DNA from: Ptiloglossa arizonensis
Lineage: Eukaryota > Arthropoda > Insecta > Hymenoptera > Colletidae
Direction of reading: 5' to 3'
NCBI RefSeq assembly: GCF_051014685.1
Contig: NW_027479418.1
Span: 1 to 64,000 of the forward strand
DNA: 64,000 nt
Numbering within the stretch: position 1 is the first letter of the stretch; each line of letters opens with the position of its first letter. Below, one piece after another: positions 10,079 to 23,224 of this stretch. The notes beneath the pieces were generated by a model that ran no database searches, was not told the DNA's origin, and was given only the letters and a program-made list of their open reading frames with translations. The translations under genes and the position numbers were made by a program.

Positions 10079-12552
10079 ACCGTTCTAGTTATTCGTTTCG
10101 AGAATCAGAACTGCGCAAATTTTGAGTTTTTCAAGCGTTTCTTACCTCCAAACTGCCATATCTCGCGAACGGATTGACCAATGCGCAAAATTTCTGTTGC
10201 TTCTGAAAGTAGAAACTCGCCCGATTACAACGGTATGCGCACTTTTCCCCTAGGCCGTTCTAATTATTCGTTTCGAGCATCAGAACTGCGAAAATTTTGA
10301 GTTTCTCAAGCGTTTCTTACCTCCAAACTGCCATATCTCGCGAACGGATTGACTAATCCGCAAAATTTCTGTTGCATCTGAAAGTAGAAACTCGTCCGAT
10401 TACAACGGTATGCGCACTTTTCCCCTAGACCGTTCTAGTTATTCGTTTCGAGAATCAGAACTGCGCAAATTTTGAGTGTCTCAAGCGTTTCTTACCTCCA
10501 AACTGCCATATCTCGCGAACGGATTGACGAATCCGCAAAATTTCTATTGCATCTGAAAGTAGAAAGTCGCCCGATTACAACGGTATGCGTACTTTTCCCC
10601 TAGGCCGTTCTAGTTATTCGTTTCGAGCATCAGAACTGCGAAAATTTTGACTTTCTCAAGCGTTTCTTACCTCCAAACTGCCATATCTCGCGAACGCATT
10701 GACCAATCCGCAAAATTTCTGTTGCATCTGAAAGTAGAAACTCGCCCGATTACAACGGTATGCGTACTTTTCCCCTAGGCCGTTCTAGTTATTCGTTTCG
10801 AGCATCAGAACTGCGAAAATTTAGACTTTCTCAAGCGTTTCTTACCTCCAAACTGCCATATCTCGCGAACGGATTGACCAATCCGCAAAATTTCTGTTGC
10901 ATCTGAAAGTAGAAACTCGCCCGATTACATCGGTAGGTGTAGTTTTCCCCTAGGCCGTTCTAGTTATTCGTTTAGAGCATCAGAACTGCGAAAATTTTGA
11001 GTTTCTCAAGCGTTTCTTACGTCCAAACTGCCATATCTCGCGAACGGATTGATCAGTCCGCAAAATTTCTGTTGCATCTGAAAGTAGAAACTCGCCCGAT
11101 TACAACGGTATGCGCACTTTTCCCCTAGGCCGTTCTAGTTATTCGTGTCGAGCATCAGAACTGCGAAAATTTTGAGTTTCTCAAGCGTTTCTTACCTCCA
11201 AACTGCCATATCTCGCGAACGGATTGACCAATCCGCAAAATTTCTGTGGCATCTGAAAGTAGAAACTCGCCCGATTACAACGGTATGTGTAGTTTTCCCC
11301 TAGGCCGTTCCAGTTATTCGCTTCGAGCATCAGAACTGCGAAAATTTTGACTTTCTCAAGCGTTTCTTACCTCCAAACTGCCATATCTCGCGAACGGATT
11401 GACTAATCCGCAAAATTTCTGTTGCATCTGAAAGTAGAAACTCGCCCGATTGCAGCGGTATGCGTACTTTTCCCCTAGGCCGTTCTAGTTATTCGTTTCG
11501 AGCATCAGAACTGCGAAAATTTTGACTTTCTCAAGCGTTTCTTACCTCCAAACTGACATATCTCGCGAACGGATTGACCAATCCGCAAAATTTCTGTTGC
11601 ATCTGAAAGTAGAAACTCGCCCGATTACAACGGTAGTTGTAGTTTTCCCCTAGGCCGTTCTAGTTATTCGTTTAGAGCATCAGAACTGCGAAAATTTTGA
11701 GTTTCTCAAGCGTTTCTTACCTCCAAACTGCCATATCTCGCGAACGGATTGACCAATCCGCAAAATTTCTGTTGCATCTGAAAGTAGAAACTCGCCCGAT
11801 TACAACGGTATGTGTAGTTTTCCCCTAGGCCGTTCTAGTTATTCGTTTCGAGCATCAGAGCTGCGCAAATTTTGAGTTTCTCAAGCGTTTCGTACCTCCA
11901 AACTGCCATATCTCGCGAACGGATTGACCGATCCGCAAAATTTCTGTTGCATCTGAAAGTAGAAACTCGCCCGATTACAACGGTATGCGCACTTTTCCCC
12001 TAGGCCGTTCTAGTTATTCGTTTCGAGCATCAGAACTGCGAAAATTTTGAGTTTCTCATGCGTTTCTTACCTCCAAAATGCCATATCTCGCGAACGGATT
12101 GACTAATCCGCAAAATTTCTGTTGCATCTGAAAGTAGAAACTCGTCCGATTACAACGGTATGCGCACTTTTCCGCTAGACCGTTCTAGTTATTCGTTTCG
12201 AGAATCAGAACTGCGCAAATTTTGAGTTTTTCAAGCGTTTCTTACCTCCAAACTGCCATATCTCGCGAACGGATTGACCAATGCGCAAAATTTCTGTTGC
12301 TTCTGAAAGTAGAAACTCGCCCGATTACAACGGTATGCGCACTTTTCCCCTAGGCCGTTCTAATTATTCGTTTCGAGCATCAGAACTGCGAAAATTTTGA
12401 GTATCTCAAGCGTTTCTTACCTCCAAACTGCCATATCTCGCGAACGGATTGACTAATCCGCAAAATTTCTGTTGCATCTGAAAGTAGAAACTCGTCCGAT
12501 TACAACGGTATGCGCACTTTTCCCCTAGACCGTTCTAGTTATTCGTTTCGAG
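8733..12552. repeat. 12-monomer-spaced repeat (2100 bp): 8733-10452 matches 10833-12552
   Basis: About 1720 bp match at a spacing of exactly 12 monomers; the one difference noticed is tttgagtatctc near 12403. The block includes tacatcgg, gatcagtcc, gtggc (9146 and 11246), tgcagcgg, gacatatc, gagctgcgc, tccgctagac and ctaattattcg. At the left edge the monomer order skips one unit relative to the 9-mer version, and at the right edge 'gagaatcag' changes to 'gagcatcag' with a private 'aattatgac'. Confidence 0.9.
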
Positions 12553-14111
12553 CATCAGAACTGCGAAAATTATGACTTTCTCAAGCGTTTCTTACCTCCA
12601 AACTGCCATATCTCGCGAACGCATTGACCAATCCGCAAAATTTCTGTTGCATCTGAAAGTACAAACTCGCCAGATTACAACGGTATGCGTACTTTTCCCC
12701 TAGGCCGTTCTAGTTATTCGTTTCGAGCATCAGAACTGCGAAAATTTAGACTTTCTCAAGCGTTTCTTACATCCAAACTGCCATATCTCGCGAACGGATT
12801 GACCAATCCGCAAAATTTCTGTTGCATCTGAAAGTAGAAACTCGCCCGATTACAACGGTAGGTGTAGTTTTCCCCTAGGCCGTTCTAGTTATTCGTTTAC
12901 AACATCAGAACTGCGAAAATTTTGAGTTTCTCAAGCGTTTCTTACCTCCAAACTGCCATATCTCGCGAACGGATTGACCAATCCGCAAAATTTCTGTTGC
13001 ATCTGAAAGTAGAAACTCGCCCGATTACAACGGTAGGTGTAGTTTTCCCCTAGGCCGTTCTAGTTATTCGTTTAGAGCATCAGAACTGCGAAAATTTTGA
13101 GTTTCTCAAGCGTTTCTTACGTCCAAACTGCCATATCTCGCGAACAGATTGATCAGTCCGCAAAATTTCTGTTGCATCTGAAAGTAGAAACTCGCCCGAT
13201 TACAACGGTATGCGCACTTTTCCCCTAGGCCGTTCTAATTATTCGTTTCGAGCATCAGAACTGCGAAAATTTTGAGTTTCTCAAGCGTTTCTTACCTCCA
13301 AACTGCCATATCTCGCGAACGGATTGACTAATCCGCAAAATTTCTGTTGCATCTGAAAGTAGAAACTCGTCCGATTACAACGGTATGCGCACTTTTCCCC
13401 TAGACCGTTCTAGTTATTCGTTTCGAGAATCAGAACTGCGCAAATTTTGAGTGTCTCAAGCGTTTCTTACCTCCTAACTGCCATATCTCGCGAACGGATT
13501 GACGAATCCGCAAAATTTCTGTTGCATCTGAAAGTAGAAAGTCGCCCGATTACAACGGTATGCGTACTTTTCCCCTAGGCCGTTCTAGTTATTCGTTTCG
13601 AGCATCAGAACTGCGAAAATTTTGACTTTCTCAAGCGTTTCTTACCTCCAAACTGCCATATCTCGCGAACGCATTGACCAATCCGCAAAATTTCTGTTGC
13701 ATCTGAAAGTAGAAACTCGCCCGATTACAACGGTATGCGTACTTTTCCCCTAGGCCGTTCTAGTTATTCGTTTCGAGCATCAGAACTGCGAAAATTTAGA
13801 CTTTCTCAAGCGTTTCTTACCTCCAAACTGCCATATCTCGCGAACGGATTGACCAATCCGCAAAATTTCTGTTGCATCTGAAAGTAGAAACTCGCCCGAT
13901 TACAAAGGTAGGTGTAGTTTTCCCCTAGGCCGTTCTAGTTATTCGTTTAGAACATCAGAACTGCGAAAATTTTGAGTTTCTCAAGCGTTTCTTACCTCCA
14001 AAATGCCATATCTCGCGAACGGATTGACTAATCCGCAAAATTTCTGTTGCATCTGAAAGTAGAAACTCGTCCGATTACAACGGTATGCGCACTTTTCCGC
14101 TAGACCGTTCT
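12553..14111. repeat. Mosaic of earlier variants; 13221-13998 recurs at 17071-17848
   Basis: The same monomer subtypes are reassorted, including tttacaac, tttagagc, gatcagtcc, gtgtctc with ctcctaactg, agaaagtcg, gcattg and aatttagac. About 778 bp (13221-13998) match 17071-17848 at 3850 bp (22 monomers), with private variant 'ctcctaactg' at 13471 and 17321. The 8-mer block at 14112-17277 lies between the two copies. Confidence 0.82.
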
Positions 14112-17100
14112 AGTTATTCGTTTCGAGAATCAGAACTGCGCAAATTTTGAGTTTTTCAAGCGTTTCTTACCTCCAAACTGCCATATCTCGCGAACGGATT
14201 GACCAATGCGCAAAATTTCTGTTGCTTCTGAAAGTAGAAACTCGCCCGATTACAACGGTATGCGCACTTTTCCCCTAGGCCGTTCTAATTATTCGTTTCG
14301 AGCATCAGAACTGCGAAAATTTTGAGTTTCTCAAGCGTTTCTTACCTCCAAACTGCCATATCTCGCGAACGGATTGACTAATCCGCAAAATTTCTGTTGC
14401 ATCTGAAAGTAGAAACTCGTCCGATTACAACGGTATGCGCACTTTTCCCCTAGACCGTTCTAGTTATTCGTTTCGAGCATCAGAACTGCGAAAATTTTGA
14501 CTTTCTCAAGCGTTTCTTACCTCCAAACTGCCATATCTCGCGAACGCATTGACCAATCCGCAAAATTTCTGTTGCATCTGAAAGTAGAAACTCGCCCGAT
14601 TACAACGGTATGCGTACTTTTCCCCTAGGCCGTTCTAGTTATTCGTTTCGAGCATCAGAACTGCGAAAATTTAGACTTTCTCAAGCGTTTCTTACATCCA
14701 AACTGCCATATCTCGCGAACGGATTGACCAATCCGCAAAATTTCTGTTGCATCTGAAAGTAGAAACTCGCCCGATTACAACGGTATGCGCACTTTTCCCC
14801 TAGGCCGTTCTAGTTATTCGTTTACAACATCAGAACTGCGAAAATTTTGAGTTTCTCAAGCGTTTCTTACCTCCAAACTGCCATATCTCGCGAACGGATT
14901 GACCAATCCGCAAAATTTCTGTTGCATCTGAAAGTAGAAACTCGCCCGATTACAACGGTAGGTGTAGTTTTCCCCTAGGCCGTTCTAGTTATTCGTTTAG
15001 AGCATCAGAACTGCGAAAATTTTGAGTTTCTCAAGCGTTTCTTACGTCCAAACTGCCATATCTCGCGAACGGATTGATCAGTCCGCAAAATTTCTGTTGC
15101 ATCTGAAAGTAGAAACTCGCCCGATTACAACGGTATGCGCACTTTTCCCCTAGGCCGTTCTAGTTATTCGTGTCGAGCATCAGAACTGCGAAAATTTTGA
15201 GTTTCTCAAGCGTTTCTTACCTCCAAACTGCCATATCTCGCGAACGGATTGACCAATCCGCAAAATTTCTGTTGCATCTGAAAGTAGAAACTCGCCCGAT
15301 TACAACGGTATGTGTAGTTTTCCCCTAGGCCGTTCCAGTTATTCGTTTCGAGCATCAGAACTGCGAAAATTTTGAGTTTCTCAAGCGTTTCTTACATCCA
15401 AACTGCCATATCTCGCGAACGGATTGACCGATCCGCAAAATTTCTGTTGCATCTGAAAGTAGAAACTCGCCCGATTACAAGGGTATGCGTACTTTTCCCC
15501 TAGGCCCTTCTAGTTATTCGTTTCGAGAATCAGAACTGCGCAAATTTTGAGTTTTTCAAGCGTTTCTTACCTCCAAACTGCCATATCTCGCGAACGGATT
15601 GACCAATCCGCAAAATTTCTGTTGCTTCTGAAAGTAGAAACTCGCCCGATTACAACGGTATGCGCACTTTTCCCCTAGGCCGTTCTAATTATTCGTTTCG
15701 AGCATCAGAACTGCGAAAATTTTGAGTTTCTCAAGCGTTTCTTACCTCCAAACTGCCATATCTCGCGAACGGATTGACTAATCCGCAAAATTTCTGTTGC
15801 ATCTGAAAGTAGAAACTCGTCCGATTACAACGGTATGCGCACTTTTCCCCTAGACCGTTCTAGTTATTCGTTTCGAGCATCAGAACTGCGAAAATTTTGA
15901 CTTTCTCAAGCGTTTCTTACCTCCAAACTGCCATATCTCGCGAACGCATTGACCAATCCGCAAAATTTCTGTTGCATCTGAAAGTACAAACTCGCCCGAT
16001 TACAACGGTATGCGTACTTTTCCCCTAGGCCGTTCTAGTTATTCGTTTCGAGCATCAGAACTGCGAAAATTTAGACTTTCTCAAGCGTTTCTTACATCCA
16101 AACTGCCATATCTCGCGAACGGATTGACCAATCCGCAAAATTTCTGTTGCATCTGAAAGTAGAAACTCGCCCGATTACAACGGTAGGTGTAGTTTTCCCC
16201 TAGGCCGTTCTAGTTATTCGTTTACAACATCAGAACTGCGAAAATTTTGAGTTTCTCAAGCGTTTCTTACCTCCAAACTGCCATATCTCGCGAACGGATT
16301 GACCAATCCGCAAAATTTCTGTTGCATCTGAAAGTAGAAACTCGCCCGATTACAACGGTAGGTGTAGTTTTCCCCTAGGCCGTTCTAGTTATTCGTTTAG
16401 AGCATCAGAACTGCGAAAATTTTGAGTTTCTCAAGCGTTTCTTACGTCCAAACTGCCATATCTCGCGAACGGATTGATCAGTCCGCAAAATTTCTGTTGC
16501 ATCTGAAAGTAGAAACTCGTCCGATTACAACGGTATGCGCACTTTTCCCCTAGGCCGTTCTAGTTATTCGTGTCGAGCATCAGAACTGCGAAAATTTTGA
16601 GTTTCTCAAGCGTTTCTTACCTCCAAACTGCCATATCTCGCGAACGGATTGACCAATCCGCAAAATTTCTGTTGCATCTGAAAGTAGAAACTCGCCCGAT
16701 TACAACGGTATGTGTAGTTTTCCCCTAGGCCGTTCCAGTTATTCGTTTCGAGCATCAGAACTGCGAAAATTTTGAGTTTCTCAAGCGTTTCTTACATCCA
16801 AACTGCCATATCTCGCGAACGGATTGACCGATCCGCAAAATTTCTGTTGCATCTGAAAGTAGAAACTCGCCCGATTACAACGGTATGCGTACTTTTCCCC
16901 TAGGCCCTTCTAGTTATTCGTTTCGAGAATCAGAACTGCGCAAATTTTGAGTTTTTCAAGCGTTTCTTACCTCCAAACTGCCATATCTCGCGAACGGATT
17001 GACCAATCCGCAAAATTTCTGTTGCTTCTGAAAGTAGAAACTCGCCCGATTACAACGGTATGCGCACTTTTCCCCTAGGCCGTTCTAATTATTCGTTTCG

Positions 17101-17277
17101 AGCATCAGAACTGCGAAAATTTTGAGTTTCTCAAGCGTTTCTTACCTCCAAACTGCCATATCTCGCGAACGGATTGACTAATCCGCAAAATTTCTGTTGC
17201 ATCTGAAAGTAGAAACTCGTCCGATTACAACGGTATGCGCACTTTTCCCCTAGACCGTTCTAGTTATTCGTTTCGAG
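14112..17277. repeat. 8-monomer HOR (1400 bp): about 14112-15511, 15512-16911, and a partial third copy
   Basis: Marker 'ctaattattcg' occurs near 14285, 15685 and 17085, and 'taggcccttc' near 15501 and 16901. The copies are slightly diverged: tatgcgcac against taggtgtag near 14790/16190, agtagaaac against agtacaaac near 14586/15986, ctcgcccg against ctcgtccg near 15117/16517, and gggtatg against cggtatg near 15481/16881. The match ends at 17277, where 'gagaatcag' replaces 'gagcatcag'. Confidence 0.9.
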
Positions 17278-18114
17278 AATCAGAACTGCGCAAATTTTGA
17301 GTGTCTCAAGCGTTTCTTACCTCCTAACTGCCATATCTCGCGAACGGATTGACGAATCCGCAAAATTTCTGTTGCATCTGAAAGTAGAAAGTCGCCCGAT
17401 TACAACGGTATGCGTACTTTTCCCCTAGGCCGTTCTAGTTATTCGTTTCGAGCATCAGAACTGCGAAAATTTTGACTTTCTCAAGCGTTTCTTACCTCCA
17501 AACTGCCATATCTCGCGAACGCATTGACCAATCCGCAAAATTTCTGTTGCATCTGAAAGTAGAAACTCGCCCGATTACAACGGTATGCGTACTTTTCCCC
17601 TAGGCCGTTCTAGTTATTCGTTTCGAGCATCAGAACTGCGAAAATTTAGACTTTCTCAAGCGTTTCTTACCTCCAAACTGCCATATCTCGCGAACGGATT
17701 GACCAATCCGCAAAATTTCTGTTGCATCTGAAAGTAGAAACTCGCCCGATTACAACGGTAGGTGTAGTTTTCCCCTAGGCCGTTCTAGTTATTCGTTTAG
17801 AACATCAGAACTGCGAAAATTTTGAGTTTCTCAAGCGTTTCTTACCTCCAAACTGCCATATCTCGCGAACGGATTGACCAATCCGCAAAATTTCTGTTGC
17901 ATCTGAAAGTAGAAACTCGCCCGATTACAACGGTATATGTAGTTTTCCCCTAGGCCGTTCTAGTTATTCGTTTCGAGCATCAGAACTGCGCAAATTTTGA
18001 GTTTCTCAAGCGTTTCGTACCTCCAAACTGCCATATCTCGCGAACGGATTGACCGATCCGCAAAATTTCTGTTGCATCTGAAAGTAGAAAATCGCCCGAT
18101 TACAATGGTATGCG
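17278..18114. repeat. Ordinary mixed monomers
   Basis: About five monomers: gtgtctc with ctcctaactg, agaaagtcg, gcattg, aatttagac, tttagaac, then 'tatatgtag' (near 17936) and 'agaaaatcg'. The last two variants reappear near 23360, 25985, 26860, 34910 and 38411. No other feature is seen. Confidence 0.85.
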
Positions 18115-18836
18115 CACTTTTCCCCTAGGCCGTTCTAGTTATTCGTTTCGAGCATCAGAACTGCAAAAATTTTGAGTTTCTCAAGCGTTTCTTACCTCCA
18201 AAATGCCATATCTCGCAAACGGATTGACTAATCCGCAAAATTTCTGTTGCATCTGAAAGTAGAAACTCGTCCGATTACAACGGTATGCGCACTTTTCCGC
18301 TAGACCGTTCTAGTTATTCGTTTCGAGAATCAGAACTGCGCAAATTTTGAGTTTTTCAAGCGTTTCTTACTTCCAAACTGCCATATCTCGCGAACGGTTT
18401 GACCAATCCGCAAAATTTCTGTTGCTTCTGAAAGTAGAAACTCGCCCGATTACAACGGTATGCGCACTTTTCCCCTAGGCCGTTCTAGTTATTCGTTTCG
18501 AGCATCAGAACTGCGAAAATTTTGAGTTTCTCAAGCGTTTCTTACCTCCAAAATGCCATATCTCGCAAACGGATTGACTAATCCGCAAAATTTCTGTTGC
18601 ATCTGAAAGTAGAAACTCGTCCGATTACAACGGTATGCGCACTTTTCCGCTAGACCGTTCTAGTTATTCGTTTCGAGAATCAGAACTGCGCAAATTTTGA
18701 GTTTTTCAAGCGTTTCTTACTTCCAAACTGCCATATCTCGCGAACGGTTTGACCAATCCGCAAAATTTCTGTTGCTTCTGAAAGTAGAAACTCGCCCGAT
18801 TACAACGGTATGCGCACTTTTCCCCTAGGCCGTTCT
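18115..18836. repeat. 2-monomer tandem duplication (350 bp)
   Basis: The pair 'ctccaaaatg' with 'ctcgcaaacgg' and 'tccgctagac' with 'cgaacggtttg' occurs at about 18190 and again 350 bp later. The first copy has a private 'ctgcaaaaat' near 18171. The match ends at about 18836, where 'ctaattattcg' replaces 'ctagttattcg'. Confidence 0.9.
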
Positions 18837-18871
18837 AATTATTCGTTTCGAGCATCAGAACTGCGAAAATT

Positions 18872-21800
18872 TTGAGTTTCTCAAGCGTTTCTTACCTCCA
18901 AACTGCCATATCTCGCGAACGGATTGACTAATCCGCAAAATTTCTGTTGCATCTGAAAGTAGAAACTCGTCCGATTACAACGGTATGCGCACTTTTCCCC
19001 TAGACCGTTCTAGTTATTCGTTTCGAGAATCAGAACTGCGCAAATTTTGAGTGTCTCAAGCGTTTCTTACCTCCAAACTGCCATATCTCGCGAACGGGTT
19101 GACTAATCCGCAAAATTTCTGTTGCATCTGAAAGTAGAAACTCGCCCGATTACAACGGTATGCGTACTTTTCCCCTAGGCCGTTCTAGTTATTCGTTTCG
19201 AGCATCAGAACTGCGAAAATTTTGACTTTCTCAAGCGTTTCTTACCTCCAAACTGCCATATCTCGCGAACGCATTGACCAATCCGCAAAATTTCTGTTGC
19301 ATCTGAAAGTAGAAACTCGCCCGATTACAACGGTATGCGTACTTTTCCCCTAGGCCGTTCTAGTTATTCGTTTCGAGCATCAGAACTGCGAAAATTTAGA
19401 CTTTCTCAAGCGTTTCTTACCTCCAAACTGCCATATCTCGCGAACGGATTGACCAATCCGCAAAATTTCTGTTGCATCTGAAAGTAGAAACTCGCCCGAT
19501 TACAACGGTAGGTGTAGTTTTCCCCTAGGCCGTTCTAGTTATTCGTTTACAACATCAGAACTGCGAAAATTTTGAGTTTCTCAAGCGTTTCTTACCTCTA
19601 AACTGCCATATCTCGCGAACGGATTGACCAATCCGCAAAATTTCTGTTGCATCTGAAAGTAGAAACTCGCCCGATTACATCGGTAGGTGTAGTTTTCCCC
19701 TAGGCCGTTCTAGTTATTCGTTTAGAGCTTCAGAACTGCGAAAATTTTGAGTTTCTCAAGCGTTTCTTACGTCCAAACTGCCATATCTCGCGAACGGATT
19801 GATCAGTCCGCAAAATTTCTGTTGCATCTGAAAGTAGAAACTCGCCCGATTACAACGGTATGCGCACTTTTCCCCTAGGCCGTCCTAGTTATTCGTGTCG
19901 AGCATCAGAACTGCGAAAATTTTGAGTTTCTCAAGCGTTTCTTACCTCCAAACTGCCATATCTCGCGAACGGATTGACCAATCCGCAAAATTTCTGTGGC
20001 ATCTGAAAGTAGAAACTCGCCCGATTACAACGGTATGTGTAGTTTTCCCCTAGGCCGTTCCAGTTATTCGTTTCGAGCATCAGAACTGCGAAAATTTTGA
20101 GTTTCTCGAGCGTTTCTTACATCCAAACTGCCATATCTCGCGAACGGATTGACCGATCCGCAAAATTTCTGTTGCATCTGAAAGTAGAAACTCGCCCGAT
20201 TACAACGGTATGCGTGCTTTTCCCCTAGGCCGTTCTAGTTATTCGCTTCGAGCATCAGAACTGCGAAAATTTTGACTTTCTCAAGCGTTTCTTACCTCCA
20301 AACTGCCATATCTCGCGAACGGATTGACCGATCCGCAAAATTTCTGTTGCATCTGAAAGTAGAAACTCGCCCGATTACAACGGTATGCGTACTTTTCCCC
20401 TAGGCCGTTCTAGTTATTCGCTTCGAGCATCAGAACTGCGAAAATTTTGACTTTCTCAAGCGTTTCTTACCTCCAAACTGCCATATCTCGCGAACGGATT
20501 GACCGATCCGCAAAATTTCTGTTGCATCTGAAAGTAGAAACCCGCCCGATTACAACGGTGTGCGTACTTTTCCCCTAGGCCGTTCTAGTTGTTCGTTTCG
20601 AGCATCAGAACGGCGAAAATGTCGAGTTTCTCAAGCGTTCCTTACCTCCAAACTGCCATATCTCGCGAACGGATTGACTAATCCGCAAAATTTCTGTTGC
20701 ATCTGAAAGTAGAAACTCGCCCGATTGCAGCGGTATGCGTACTTTTCCCCTAGGCCGTTCTAGTTATTCGTTTCGAGCATCAGAACTGCGAAAATTTTGA
20801 CTTTCTCAAGCGTTTCTTACATCCAAACTGACATATCTCGCGAACGGATTGACCAATCCGCAAAATTTCTGTTGCATCTGAAAGTAGAAACTCGCCCGAT
20901 TACAACGGTAGTTGTAGTTTTCCCCTAGGCCGTTCTAGTTATTCGTTTACAACATCAGAACTGCGAAAATTTTGAGTTTCTCAAGCGTTTCTTACCTCTA
21001 AACTGCCATATCTCGCGAACGGATTGACCAATCCGCAAAATTTCTGTTGCATCTGAAAGTAGAAACTCGCCCGATTACAACGGTATGCGTACTTTTCCCC
21101 TAGGCCGTTCTAGTTATTCGTTTCGAGCATCAGAACTGCGAAAATTTTGACTTTCTCAAGCGTTTCTTACCTCCAAACTGCCATATCTCGCGAACGGATT
21201 GACTAATCCGCAAAATTTCTGTTGCATCTGAAAGTAGAAACTCGTCCGATTACAACGGTATGCGCACTTTTCCCCTAGACCGTTCTAGTTATTCGTTTCG
21301 AGAATCAGAACTGCGCAAATTTTGAGTGTCTCAAGCGTTTCTTACCTCCAAACTGCCATATCTCGCGAACGGGTTGACTAATCCGCAAAATTTCTGTTGC
21401 ATCTGAAAGTAGAAACTCGCCCGATTACAACGGTATGCGTACTTTTCCCCTAGGCCGTTCTAGTTATTCGTTTCGAGCATCAGAACTGCGAAAATTTTGA
21501 CTTTCTCAAGCGTTTCTTACCTCCAAACTGCCATATCTCGCGAACGCATTGACCAATCCGCAAAATTTCTGTTGCATCTGAAAGTAGAAACTCGCCCGAC
21601 TACAACGGTATGCGTACTTTTCCCCTAGGCCGTTCTAGTTATTCGTTTCGAGCATCAGAACTGCGAAAATTTAGACTTTCTCAAGCGTTTCTTACCTCCA
21701 AACTGCCATATCTCGCGAACGGATTGACCAATCCGCAAAATTTCTGTTGCATCTGAAAGTAGAAACTCGCCCGATTACAACGGTAGGTGTAGTTTTCCCC

Positions 21801-23224
21801 TAGGCCGTTCTAGTTATTCGTTTACAACATCAGAACTGCGAAAATTTTGAGTTTCTCAAGCGTTTCTTACCTCTAAACTGCCATATCTCGCGAACGGATT
21901 GACCAATCCGCAAAATTTCTGTTGCATCTGAAAGTAGAAACTCGCCCGATTACATCGGTAGGTGTAGTTTTCCCCTAGGCCGTTCTAGTTATTCGTTTAG
22001 AGCTTCAGAACTGCGAAAATTTTGAGTTTCTCAAGCGTTTCTTACGTCCAAACTGCCATATCTCGCGAACGGATTGATCAGTCCGCAAAATTTCTGTTGC
22101 ATCTGAAAGTAGAAACTCGCCCGATTACAACGGTATGCGCACTTTTCCCCTAGGCCGTCCTAGTTATTCGTGTCGAGCATCAGAACTGCGAAAATTTTGA
22201 GTTTCTCAAGCGTTTCTTACCTCCAAACTGCCATATCTCGCGAACGGATTGACCAATCCGCAAAATTTCTGTGGCATCTAAAAGTAGAAACTCGCCCGAT
22301 TACAACGGTATGTGTAGTTTTCCCCTAGGCCGTTCCAGTTATTCGTTTCGAGCATCAGAACTGCGAAAATTTTGAGTTTCTCGAGCGTTTCTTACATCCA
22401 AACTGCCATATGTCGCGAACGGATTGACCGATCCGCAAAATTTCTGTTGCATCTGAAAGTAGAAACTCGCCCGATTACAACGGTATGCGTACTTTTCCCC
22501 TAGGCCGTTCTAGTTATTCGCTTCGAGCATCAGAACTGCGAAAATTTTGACTTTCTCAAGCGTTTCTTACCTCCAAACTGCCATATCTCGCGAACGGATT
22601 GACCGATCCGCAAAATTTCTGTTGCATCTGAAAGTAGAAACTCGCCCGATTACAACGGTATGCGTACTTTTCCCCTAGGCCGTTCTAGTTATTCGCTTCG
22701 AGCATCAGAACTGCGAAAATTTTGACTTTCTCAAGCGTTTCTTACCTCCAAACTGCCATATCTCGCGAACGGATTGACCGATCCGCAAAATTTCTGTTGC
22801 ATCTGAAAGTAGAAACCCGCCCGATTACAACGGTGTGCGTACTTTTCCCCTAGGCCGTTCTAGTTGTTCGTTTCGAGCATCAGAACGGCGAAAATGTCGA
22901 GTTTCTCAAGCGTTTCTTACCTCCAAACTGCCATATCTCGCGAACGGATTGACTAATCCGCAAAATTTCTGTTGCATCTGAAAGTAGAAACTCGCCCGAT
23001 TGCAGCGGTATGCGTACTTTTCCCCTAGGCCGTTCTAGTTATTCGTTTCGAGCATCAGAACTGCGAAAATTTTGACTTTCTCAAGCGTTTCTTACATCCA
23101 AACTGACATATCTCGCGAACGGATTGACCAATCCGCAAAATTTCTGTTGCATCTGAAAGTAGAAACTCGCCCGATTACAACGGTAGTTGTAGTTTTCCCC
23201 TAGGCCGTTCTAGTTATTCGTTTA
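18872..23224. repeat. 13-monomer-spaced repeat (2275 bp): 18872-20949 matches 21147-23224
   Basis: About 2078 bp match with five differences noticed: cgtgcttt near 20215, gttccttac near 20639, cgactac near 21599, gcatctaaaag near 22278 and catatgtcg near 22411. The marker set includes gggttgacta (19096, 21371), gtcctag with gtgtcgag, gtggc (19996, 22271) and 'cggcgaaaatgtcgag' (20611, 22886). At about 20950 copy 1 switches to a 'tttacaac' monomer, a hybrid junction. Identity is near 99.8% by eye. Confidence 0.92.
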
